DNA from: Angiostrongylus vasorum
Taxonomy: Eukaryota; Nematoda; Chromadorea; Rhabditida; Metastrongylidae
Direction: 5' to 3'
DNA: 64,000 nucleotides
Assembly (NCBI GenBank): GCA_018806985.1
Contig: JADANN010000013.1
Coordinates: forward strand, 868,001-932,000
Position numbers and translations under genes: made by a program. Under the pieces are notes generated by a model. That model was not told where the DNA came from and ran no database searches. It was given only the letters and a program-made list of their open reading frames with translations. Shown here piece after piece: positions 44,030 to 54,700 of the stretch; within the stretch, counting starts at the first letter, position 1; each line of letters begins with the position of its first letter.

Positions 44030-44315
44030 TAAAGCATAAAGGTCTCAGCATTGATCAATTCCTGAAGGATACGCCGTGCATTCGACTTCATTAGGGTTAG
44101 GCATCGTTGGAGGTGACTGAATCCGTCTATGGCCTTTACAGTGACTTACGGTGGCCTACCAATGTATCCAGCCAGTGTTGATATTCTCCCAGATAGGGTT
44201 TGATACCAATCTGTCGACCCCGGAGGGATAGAAGGCTTGGTGAGCCGCGGGCGCCGGAATTGATCCCACGTGTGTGTTGCAAGGCGCCTCCAACCACTGT
44301 GCCACACGCGCCATT
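44030..44315 (-). mobile_element. SINE family B copy
   Basis: Tail GTCTCAGCATTGATCAATTCC, body, core (CCCAGATAGGGTTTGATACC, degraded) and head GCGCGTGTGGCACAGTGGTTGG on the minus strand. Confidence 0.7.
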
Positions 44316-44507
44316 ATTGGACGCGTTACTCCCGGAAGGTGTAAAACCGTGTTCTATCCCCCACCACAGACACTTGCTGTCTGGAGTTTTGCAGATCTCT
44401 CTTTGTGGTTGTATTCAGACATTAATTTCTGACAATGCTGGTCCTTTATTCTTGGAAAACATATGCTAATTCTAACCGTATGTTATTGTCTATTCACTAC
44501 TACGCAG

Positions 44508-44597
44508 AACACCTGGTACGGATACAGAGACGCACCTTACTTCGAGGAACAGAAGGTCTCGCTACGAATTGTTGACGGTGCCGATTGGAATTGCTAA
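44508..44597 (+). CDS. Unidentified terminal exon, 29 residues
   Basis: An acceptor (ACTACTACGCAG) opens NTWYGYRDAPYFEEQKVSLR and IVDGADWNC, then TAA at 44595-44597. Codon use is strongly coding-like and aromatic residues are dense, as in secreted or extracellular domains ending in a cysteine. No earlier exon could be linked and the family is not recognised. Confidence 0.4.
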   Translation, partial: NTWYGYRDAPYFEEQKVSLRIVDGADWNC

Positions 44598-44799
44598 CAT
44601 CACATGTTGCCACTTCACATTACCCTACCTACATCCTATGTTTGGTGGAAGACGATAATCATTCGTTTGTGTTACTTGGCAGAGCTGTCGAACAGATTCT
44701 TCCTGTTCCATGGACAGGAAGAGTATCATATTTTTTAGTTCAGGCTAGCATATTTACGGAATGGGAGTCATAAGGAACCACTTGGCTCTACACTGGCAT

Positions 44800-46260
44800 A
44801 CGTTTATTCATAGCTGGGTTTCGGAACGAAGATATCGGAATTCTTTGCAGGTTGATAGACTTCCCTGAGCGTTCACAATTGGTGATAGATACCCATTGAA
44901 CACCGTCAGAAGTTTAAGGAGTACCTGTGGGAGTAAACACTTGCATGAAGTCGATCCTCCAATGTCGAGGAAGAATATTGGATACGTCAAAAGGACGATG
45001 AATAGTATAATCCACGACTGTTGCTCTGATCTCTTTGACAACCACTGTGTGCATGCTACTATACTATGCCCAAAGGAACGAATATGTCGCTGCATAGCGC
45101 AATCCTTTCAGTGCATGACAAATTATTTCAATTATGAGAACTTGAAGAGTGCTTGTTCTCGTGGGACGAAGACATCTGAGGAAAACGTAGCGCGTCCTCA
45201 TCAACATACTGGCTTAACTTTCTCACAAACTACCCGTCGGAATCAGTATTTCCAGTCAAAAAAAGTACCAGTACCAGCAATACTGTGCTGTTGAGCAAGA
45301 ACGGAGACCTATACGACATTGGAAACCATCGCTCATTCTGAGTGAGTTTGGAAATACCGTTTTGCCTTACATCTATCAACTAATCTCATGTAAAAGCCGG
45401 CGTGGAAGTATAGAACCAGTACGGCACCCTTGCTCGGTAAATGAAAATCCTCCATGAGTCATGCAGCAACTGAGCCACTCAAGTTACTGTCTATAGAATG
45501 ATTTTAACATTGTTTTTTTAATACAGAGGTAAAAACGAGGCAAAACTATCCTATCAAAATTATTTTGCGCCATTTGTTGAGAATAGCGTTGTTGCGACAT
45601 AGTTTGATGGGATGGATTTTGGTCGACTTCTACAACGTAAGTGAAAAGCTTGATTTTCAGCTGGACCTACACAGAACGAACTCTATAAGGAAGTATTCAT
45701 TCCCAAATTACAACCTTGCTCAACAGAATGATCTCTGAATGCTCCAACTACATGTATGTGTGCGTAGAACTCATTATGATGGATTAGTTCACATAATAGC
45801 TAACAAAGAAAAATAACCGACTTAGGAAGCTTACAAAAGTATTGAAGATGTAGCCAAGAATATGAAAAGTGCCCGATTGGCCGCTATAATTATGACCCCA
45901 CTACTCAGTTTAACATACTGCTCGGAAACTTGGATAATTCTTCAAAGTGCTAGAAGAGTGGTCAACACATTGAAAGTGCTGTCGAGTTAACGCCAGAACT
46001 ATGCCATATCACATGAGAGAGGAGAAGAGTGAGATGGAGGTCGATGTTTCGGCCAACGTCATTGCTCAAAGATTAGTAAAGTCGCTGTCCTCGCGTCCTG
46101 CTACTGAGCAGAGTGAAGTTTGTTGAGCAGCTTCGGTGCTCCAAGAAAGCCAGTGGAGTTCACTAGTACCGGCTTGAGTTAGCCATTGAGTAACAAGATT
46201 CAAAGTAGTACAAGCCGAAGTCTAAAATCCGAGTCCTTTCTTTATTTGGGCATAGTTAGT
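44800..46260 (+). mobile_element. RTE-type retrotransposon, heavily decayed, 5'-truncated
   Basis: Plus-strand remnants in the order of the RTE polymerase: SKNGDLYDIGNHRS near 45295 (the KKGD-x-x-IGNYRPI block), a VDFYN remnant near 45630, then LRKAYKSIEDVAKNMKSAR and LTYCSETW near 45820-45940, which parallel SIEDLVKRTKNTR and MYASETW in the 58 kb copy. Stops throughout. Confidence 0.6.
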
Positions 46261-46359
46261 TGTCCTCCTCAGCATAAAAGCTTACCATGGATTCTCTCTT
46301 TTTTTTGGGAATGGGCAAAATAATTACGTTCTTTTCGTTCTTCGTTCTTCGTTCTAATG

Positions 46360-46502
46360 AACGGCCTGGGGCAGACATTGGCTAGGCTGACCTCGAGTTT
46401 TCAGAGAACCACATTGACTTAACCAGCACATCTCCGATAGAAGGTGATTATGCTGGGGCCCGCACAACCAGTGAGGACTGGCCGTTCAAGTGTGAAGTGT
46501 CA
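46360..46502 (+). mobile_element. Family A retroposon, 5'-truncated
   Basis: It begins mid-element (GGCCTGGGGCAGACATTGGC) and runs to the complete 3' end with tail GTTCAAGTGTGAAGTGTCA. Confidence 0.7.
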
Positions 46503-46795
46503 TTAGAACGGCAAGCAACGCCAGGCGCAGAAGCAGCATCACACTTCACTACTTTCTACTTTGTTGTAAAGAGGAAGCGTTTTCTTATGGTCTATCTTTT
46601 TTTCTATAACAACCCATCGATCATAGATATGCGGTGCGTTCTATATCATTTTTTGAGATATTCATCACGTTTTGGGTTTGTAAACCGACGTGTTTCATTT
46701 CATACAGACTTCTGCGCTGATAATAGATTTTATTAACCACGATGAATACTGTAATGATCGATTCAGTAGTGTACTAACTAAATTCTTGCGTTTTA

Positions 46796-47053
46796 ATGAA
46801 ATTGCAGGCCTCTGAGGCCCACAAACAGTTCCTTTCTCTTCTTTTCGTTGGGGCATCTCTGTTGAACAGCAAGGTGATTGGAAGGACGAAATTTTGTCCT
46901 GCAGGACGTCACTGTACTACCAAGTGCGTTTTTGACAATGGAAGCTGCTGTTTTCCTGCTGGAAAGAAACCACCTTTGTTAAGCTTCAAAGTTGTTAAAA
47001 TAACGGAAACGAAAAGCGTTTTGAAAAACTCTCACGGTCAACAATTAGGTTAA
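46796..47053 (+). CDS. Candidate small cysteine-rich secreted peptide
   Basis: Single open frame of 85 codons from ATG 46796 to TAG 47051. Residues 1-25 (MKLQASEAHKQF, LSLLFVGASLLNS) could act as a signal peptide, with a hydrophobic LSLLFVGASLL core. A compact cysteine cluster follows (FCPAGRHCTTKC, then GSCCFPAGKK; five Cys, odd number) and a lysine-rich tail. An acceptor-like AAATTGCAG just inside the frame means the segment could instead be the last exon of a longer gene. The family is not recognised, and the odd cysteine count leaves room for a partner exon. Confidence 0.4.
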   Translation: MKLQASEAHKQFLSLLFVGASLLNSKVIGRTKFCPAGRHCTTKCVFDNGSCCFPAGKKPPLLSFKVVKITETKSVLKNSHGQQLG

Positions 47054-48050
47054 ATACTCTTTCATTCGAGATCAGACCTCTTCACTTCTAACGTGACTAC
47101 CGTGTGTATCTAAAGTTTACTTGCCTTCCTAAGTACTTAGACTTTAGCCCGCCCTAACATGTCATGTCGACTTCATCAATTCCTGTTCATTCGTTACTCC
47201 TCCTTCTTTGCTTTGCAACTCTCAGTCAAAGAGGTGATTCGATTGTGAATTTGACTACGCCTTGAGGCCTTGAAGGTTGTCACTGTTAAATGGCGCAGAC
47301 GATGGTCCACTTTACAAAGGCCTTTTTTCTATACTCGTTTAATGCTCTCGAGATCCACTCCAATATTAATATCTGCTTCCTGTCCTCCTCATTCATTATG
47401 TCACTGCAACATTCCCACCTTCATCTTTCGAGAAGTATTCCATTGAGTTTCGTAGAAAAGATATTCTTCGTAGACCTAAAGTACGAAAACTGGCTTGGCC
47501 ACGAGGGCGGTAATTAGTCTTCGTTATGGCGAAAGTATCAGCCAATTTTTTTTACTTCACATTCTAGAGCCGAAAGAACCGTCGCATTTATTACAGAAGG
47601 AATGTACGTTGGGACCAATAAATCCCCAAAGGGATCCATTCGGCATTCTACACGCATGGAATACGACAGCTCTATAAACCGAAGCTTAGCTCAGCCATTT
47701 CTGTGGAATAAGGTTAGATGACAATGAAACAAATCGGAAAAATGTTATGGAACCCGTCCGACATTTGAGGAGGATCTGAACAAGTACCTAAACTTTGCTG
47801 ACATAAATATCAAGCACATTCGCTTATTCATAGACCGTTTTTGGTGTACCAATCTTCTTTTTGCGTTGTACTAGTTTTTCAGACAGTGATACTTGAATCA
47901 TGTGTGGAGGTTCCGAATTAACTGTGAGTGTTGTAATTCGTTTGTCTAGTTAAGGTGGCGACTGCAGATTTCTTCAAAGTTGAAACCGTCTCAACGATCC
48001 CGTCATAGAATACCTGTTAATCCCAGCACTGTAAAATAATTCACCGTATT
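47054..48050. other. No gene or repeat recognised
   Basis: No supported exon. Open frames here are short and lack splice signals. Confidence 0.35.
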
Positions 48051-49800
48051 TTTGTTGAGCAAACACTCAGTTGTTATTCAAATCTTTATTTAAAAAAAAG
48101 CCCATGTTTCGACGGATGTAGCCTTCTTCAGAGCTTCGAAAGGGCAAGTTGAATGCAATCTACCCATCCGAACAGCTTCATGAAAAAACAAAAGCATTGA
48201 AAACAAAGTAGCTTGTCTTCGCACACTCACTGCTTTTAATGTGTCTTCCACTGAGTATTCCACGTTAAGATCAACTGCACAGACTTCAAGTGGAAGCGTA
48301 ACGTGCTTCCCACGTGAAACTACCAGTCCTAAATGTTGTGTAAGATCACGTTTGATACTGAAGCATTCCTCCTTGCGGTTCATTTTCGGATTCCTGGAAC
48401 TTATCCAGAATGCCTCGAGAGTTTTGCGTGCTGGTGTTTTCGATTCCTATATGAAGATGGTAGCCTCTGTTTCAAAATACTGCACGTTTGTCCTTGTGTT
48501 AGTGGGGTATTTAGTTTAACTTTAAGTTTGTCGACCTAATGTTCTTTTATACGGATGCAGAGTGGTCTACCCGTTTAGCTGATGTATTTGTCCCCGCACG
48601 CTTTATAAAAAGATCGGATAAACCGTATCCGAACTCATTCAATCATCTCTACCGTTGGTGCATAGGATGCAATTTTTTCGTCGTACGTAGACGATCATTC
48701 AGGTGGTTGCGAACAAGCAGGCATCTTAGAGTGCTCGGTAGTGTTTCAGTCATTGTCACCGAATTCTCTAGATCCGCTCTTTTTTAAACAACATCTTATC
48801 ATTTTTCTGTTTTGAAATGAAGGGCAAGATGAGCGGGACGTCACTACCGCTGGAGTTATCGTTTGGAGGCTTAGGTTCTCTTCTACACCTCTCCCGGTGA
48901 GCTACGGTTTCGTAGCCATTAGAAATGGCTTTGCCTCGCCAATTTCAGGACTCCTCGCTCTGCTCTCTCCCGTGCACACGTTGGTTGCTGTTCGAAACAT
49001 GTTGCTTACAAGCGCTCTTTTTGTGTGTGAATGGTGAGAGGAGAGGTAATGAACCAGTATGCTTCTACCACTTAGCTTTTGGTGTCATTTTCCAATGCAG
49101 CCGTTTTCGGATAGGTTAATTTGAACGTTCAGAAATGGAAGCCAGTTTTCTTTCGGTTTCCATTTGGTAGACGTAGGAGTAATCTGTACTTAATGGACTG
49201 TTTATTCAATAACTCAAAAAAATTTGTCCGTTTCCTTTTGTGTTGAGCAAGTAAACAAAAGCAATTGCCTACATATATCTGCAGTGGAGTAATGAGAGCA
49301 AGAGTAATGACAATGTAATGAGGAGATCGGTAACTGCTGCTACCACTTTAGACGTAAATGCAATGGCAAGGTTAGGTGCCGGTCGCTTTCCCATTGCCAA
49401 CCCTCTCTTTTGTGCCTGATATCCACCTGAAGATTGAGCATTTCAGGCAAATCTTTAGGAGGGCTATGAGCCGCTGAATCAACAAGGCATACATGTTTAT
49501 TGCTCCTTCGTGTCCCATAAGGAGATCGAGAATGGCTTGTATAGCGGAGTCATTCGACACGTTTGTATAGAGAGCGGTGACGTCGAAGGACTCCGTCACA
49601 TAAGCGCAGTTAGGGCGTGCGTTACATAGACGATCCAGAAACATCTAGGTGTTCACAATATGGGATAAAATGTTTTTCCAACAACTGGATAAGTACCAGG
49701 GTTAAAACCACGTAATTCTATCCGTTGGCTCTTCTACGCATCTAATGATGGTGCTAGCCTTGACGATCTCAACGATCGTCGAACTTCTTCAACAGGCTAA
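48050..49800 (-). mobile_element. Penelope-like element, decayed copy
   Basis: Minus strand and collinear with the 9.56-12.18 kb element: terminal GTTGAGCAAACACTCAG at 48053, a hammerhead relic at 48100-48135, GIY-YIG remnants at about 48500-48700, and RT remnants at 49372-49644 (SFDVTALYTNVSNDSA). Internal deletions and many stops. The outer palindrome is only partly kept (GTGTCTTCCACTGAGTATTCC at 48240). Confidence 0.8.
48100..48135 (-). ncRNA. Hammerhead motif, core kept, stems decayed
   Basis: Minus strand: AGCT, CTGAAGA, then GGCTACATCCGTC, GAAAC, ATG, GGC. The CTGANGA and GAAA cores are intact, but helix II and the cleavage triplet (ATG instead of GTC) are degraded. Confidence 0.5.
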
Positions 49801-50019
49801 TATGCTGAATCATTCAAGAGTTTCTCACCGTTATTCTTAGCGAGAGTAGCTGGTGTGATATTTGGATGGAAATTCCATCAGTAATAGAACTTTTGCTACG
49901 TATATGAAAGGGGAAATATAGCTAATATTTGAATTGACTGGCAAGAGAAAGATCGAAAAACAGTCTACTATTTTGTAATGGTATCCAGGATCGACTTTCT
50001 ATTAACCTCGGCACTGGAT

Positions 50020-50275
50020 TATGAATTCGTCGTTTTCTCTTTCAGCAATCGCGAGGTTGTTAAACAGCATATGTTTACTTACTAGGTTTGTGCTGTTGAA
50101 GTGTTTGACCTAGTAAGTTGCGTGTCAGTGTACCCTTCCAGGCTCTGAGGAAGGCGATTCAGCCGAAACGTCAGCTACGGTTGTGTTGTATGTGTGAAAT
50201 TGTATGGAAGTAAACATATGCTGTTTAACAACCTCGCGATTGCTGAGAGAGAAGACGACGAATTCATAATCTTCT
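50020..50275 (+). mobile_element. Short Penelope-derived element with inverted ends and hammerhead
   Basis: Terminal arms GATTATGAATTCGTCG ... AGCAATCGCGAGGTTG (left) and CAACCTCGCGATTGCT ... CGACGAATTCATAATC (right), about 63 bp each and nearly perfect, enclose about 130 bp that carry an intact-core hammerhead. No coding sequence. Same outer arms as 41440-41850. Confidence 0.75.
50141..50176 (+). ncRNA. Hammerhead ribozyme motif, intact core
   Basis: GGCT, CTGAGGA, A-GGC-GATTCA-GCC, GAAAC, GTC, AGCT. Helix I GGCT/AGCT (three Watson-Crick pairs plus G-T), helix II three G-C pairs, both catalytic cores and the GTC cleavage triplet kept. Helix III again is only AC/GT, which points to dimeric action. 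Confidence 0.7.
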
Positions 50276-50344
50276 ATTTATTCACTGCTCGAAAAGCAAT
50301 CAGGAATTCCTTAACATGGACTTGCACTTGGTTAATGTTTAGAC

Positions 50345-50690
50345 ACGCTATTTAATACGCACATTATATCCCAGGGTTCGATCTGGCCAGTGACAATCAA
50401 GCATCCCATTCTTAGGGATTTTGCGAATTCGTACCGGAGTTGCATGGGAAGAGTTGTTTCCAATCCATAAAGGGCAAAGACTGCCTTCATTAAAGACGTG
50501 AGATTTCCTTAGCACACATATCTCGGGATTCCACAGAGAAACCACTAGACCAGCACACATAAAGGAGACAGATTCATCATACAGAACCGAACTCACGCGT
50601 CAATGCGAAGACCTTCGGGGATAACGGATGTGAAGAAACAAACTGCATATAAGAAGTGGTGGAATCTGCACTACACCTGATGACGTGCCA
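50345..50690 (+). mobile_element. SINE family C copy, diverged
   Basis: B-box-like GGGTTCGATCTGGCC, then GGATTCCACAGAGAAACCAC, CAATGCGAAGACCTTCGGGG, AGAAGTGGTGGAATCTGCAC, in the order of the family body. Confidence 0.55.
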
Positions 50691-51774
50691 TGTAGATAAG
50701 GAAACAAGACAAATATTTATTTAGCCTAGCTATTTGCTGCAGTGATATGCCTCCATAATTCAACCAAAGACGAATAATAAAACAACCGTCGTAAATAAAT
50801 TTATTACACATCATTTATAGAAATGCAAGTAATCGGCAAATCAAACATTCTCCAGTATGGAAAGATATGTGTGTACGAATAGGTGAAAAAGGAGAAAAGG
50901 AAAGGAAAAGTTAAGAAACACACGAGATATATTGGATAGAACCGGAAACGTGCCAAACATAAGACTGTGGTTGTCATTTCATTTCAAACAATTCTCGAGC
51001 ACAAGGAAGCGATACAAACATTGATAAGTAAATGCTTACAAACACCCTCTACGATATCCATTAATGAATCCGTCTAAGTTAAGGCATAATTGTGCACTAA
51101 ATGACCAGCAAATGATGAAGAGGGCAGGTAGGATACGATAATGGATGATCAATTACCACTAGAAGGACAAACAGAAGACCAAGAATATAGTAAGGACGAG
51201 AAAAACAAACAAAAGACAAAAAACTAACTGAAAGAAGAAACTGGTATTATGGCATCGCCCATATCAGAGCATCTATAAGCCAGCTAGTACAAATACACTT
51301 CGTAATGGTGAGGTTACTAGTGATTTATTAAAGTGAAATCTACCTAGTAAGTCTTTGACCTGTGGCGAGAATGCTGATCAAGACGAAGTGGCAAATGACA
51401 TCGTATAGCGGACAATCTCAGGAATGCAGTATCAGTGAGAGCATCAAGATTAACAACAGGAACAAGTTTTCAAAGGCATTTGCATTTACCGAACCATAGC
51501 TGACCTAGGACAATAGCAGATGGTATACATACAAAGACATTGATGATGACGAAACACTGCCAGACAGTTCTCAATAAATTTTCAACACAGTGAATTGCAC
51601 GAGATAAATCCCATGTTAAAGAAGCTCTTCTTTAATTACCAATCGATCCAGTGAAACATAATCCACGAATACACTAGACATTGTGAATTTGAACTGATAG
51701 CACAGAACCACCATGAGGTACGGGATTAGTTGAGACCAGTGAAATGCTTCTTAATTCCGAGCTCTTCGAGTTTC
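50690..51774 (-). other. Probable 3' untranslated region of the formin gene
   Basis: Directly downstream of the formin stop on the minus strand, without exons or recognised repeats. AATAAA poly(A) signals occur on the minus strand near 51325 and 50803; either could end the transcript. Confidence 0.35.
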
Positions 51775-54700
51775 TTAGTTCTCCACCTCGACGTCTTCGA
51801 TTTGGCGAAGACGCAACGACATAAGAAATGAGCATAATTTCTGCAAATAGAGTTCTGGACGAAAATCGGATTCGGTACGCGGTAGTGCCTCTCCCATATA
51901 TGCTAGCATCAACAGCACTTGATCCTGAAACAGAGGAGCGATGAAGCGATGAAACTTGATACTGTTCCAGATTTTACATATATTATCAGAAACTAAAGAA
52001 TATATGGGTCGTGTAGTCCAGTTGTTAACGGTGCTAAATATGCCTTCAAACACCTCTACTGTACCACGACTTGAGTCCAGTTCATCAGCACCTCGAAGGA
52101 ACTGATGAACGCCGAATTCTTTACTCCTTATTCTTTAAGCACTACTTAAGAAACGATCGGAAGAACCAACCTTAACTAGAAGTAGAGAGACCTATGCTGT
52201 GGTTGAGCACGATCTACTCATGGCTATAGCTTTACGCCAGGAACAGTATCACTCGAGCAAGTAGGGCGTACTAAACAACTCTGGAGCACGACAAGGGTGA
52301 ATAAAGATTTCATTGATGCTCTCTAAAATCGCTACAGAATAAAAAGGATAGAAGGATAAAGCCTTTGGCGTTGATCAATCCCTGAGAGATGCGCCATGCA
52401 TTCGACTACATTAAGCAACGTTTGGAGGTGATTGAATGCGTATCTGGCTTTTACAATGGCTCGCGGTAGCCTGCCGATTTATCGAGCCAGTGCTGCGATC
52501 CTCCCAGACAAGTCTGGTACTAATTTGCCGATCCCAGAGGGATGGAAGGCTTGGTGGGCCATGGGAGCTCGATTCCACGTGTGTGTTGCAAGGCACCTCT
52601 GACTACTGGGCCACACGCGCCGTACTACAGAATTAAGGAAATTAAAGACGTTATATGTGAGGATGATGTACGACTATGAAGATGATCGACATACGAGCAA
52701 CGCAAAGGTAGTAACGACTAGTCGCGTCGAGAATTCTTAAATACACGTGAAAATTCTTCAAAGTGAAAAATTCCAGTGATCACTTTACGCTCACGACCAA
52801 TAGCGACTTTTGGAGAAAATAAATCATATCGAGTCAAGAAGCTAAACATACAGTAGAAACAGAATCGCTAATGGATCTATGGAAATTCTAGAGGAAAACA
52901 ATCCGATTGAAGGTGAACAAACCAAACACTTCTTCCTTCTATTTTTCTTTATCCTCCTTTCCTCTTTTCTTCCTTCCCTATTTCTTGCGCCACCTATATC
53001 CGGGCATTACGATAAAACCTGTTCACATAGATCAGACCTATACCACAGAAGCCAACAATCGATAGCAAATTCTCGAACAAGTACACAAGCTGGCATCGGA
53101 TCTTTTCACATCATTGCCAACAAAATCCATAGTTTTCCCAACATTTTCTGTCGAACGAACGACGATCGACAAACTGATTCACTCGTTTGAGATGTTTCTA
53201 TCTGTTACCTCTCTAAATGTGAGGAGAAACTCCAGCTTAAAAGGCCAACTATTTTACTATATGTGATCCATAATAGTTCAGATGGCTCATAGATGAAGCA
53301 CGACACTCCTTGCGTTATCCAGTTCTTTCTTACCGAATCTGTTAGTCAACAAGTTCACTTCCGCTCTGCCTGCCCTTTATTTATATCATTTTCGAAAGGA
53401 GGAAATATCGACTAGTGCCTAGTGAAATGCTTGTACTTCGACCGTGGATGAGTATAACGGTTAAGAAGCTTGGTATATATTAGTGTTTTATTACTTGACT
53501 GATCACTTTGACGAAAAACAGTTCTCTCATAAAAAGAGTATTGCGTACAAACACTAGATCCGAATCAGTTGCTTGTTTGCTTTCTGTCATTTGTGCAATA
53601 TTTCGCAAACTATATGTTATCTCCACTCCACTACGGAGGCAAGTAACACTACAATTCTAATTCACCTTGACACGGACGAGTTTATCGGCCATCTCCTCAA
53701 GTCGTTGGCGCATCTCGGACAATCGGAGTGCAAGCACCGGATGCTCAAAATCGAGTTGCTCAAGTTCCACCTGTACACGCTGATTGTTCTCGTCTAATCG
53801 TAGTAGCGATTCGTATATCGACAGGAAAGACACTAAAGAGAAGCGTCTGACATTCGAACAAGAAGACTAATGTAGAAGAAATAGAAAGATTTCCTACTAA
53901 GCGTTTAGGTGGTTCACGATGGTTCAGAATTAACTATTCAGGTACCCATCCAATCGATTTACTCAGTGAATGACTGATTTACGGTCCAAAGCCTAAATCA
54001 ATCTTTACCCAAGGTACTTATTCCAAGCCTAATTTTTTGTACCCGTTCTAAGTTAAGATCAACTCGCGCCGAATCAAGTGCCCCCTCCCCATAATAAATG
54101 CATCGTCCTTCTGTTGTGTTTTTAGCTTAAGAATTCCGTCTTTGTACGTATCTTCCTTCTAATTTCGATGTTTTTTTCTTCGTTTTCTACGTGTCATCTA
54201 AATTCTAGTATATATATGCCCATGCTTTTGAAACAGGATCCATGGCTTTTTTTCCCGTTTTCAACTGAAGGGAAATATTGTTCTGTTTCAATTTTTTGGA
54301 TGATCATAGCATAAGACTTCTCAGTTCAACAGTGCTTTATTATATATGCTCGCTCGTTGCTTATGGTGTCTTTAATGAGTAAGGAAGAGTTCATGTTATG
54401 TGAGAATCACCTTTGGCAGCTTCATTTAGAGGCTGGACGAGTTCGGCAGCATCGGAAGCGTACGGTGCTCGATCACGAATGAATGCCGTCAACGTCTGCA
54501 GAACAGATGAACCGTCAGCCAGTTGTGCTGAGCACACCTAACATAGGATACCATCCATGTAACGTAGTTTGTAAGTTCCGGCACTTCATATAATATATTT
54601 AGAGAGTATTCTAGAAAACGAACGAGAAAAATGAAGTTAGGACATATGTAATGACATTAATCTACAAAGATTAAGACGACTGGCGATGTAAGTCATAACC

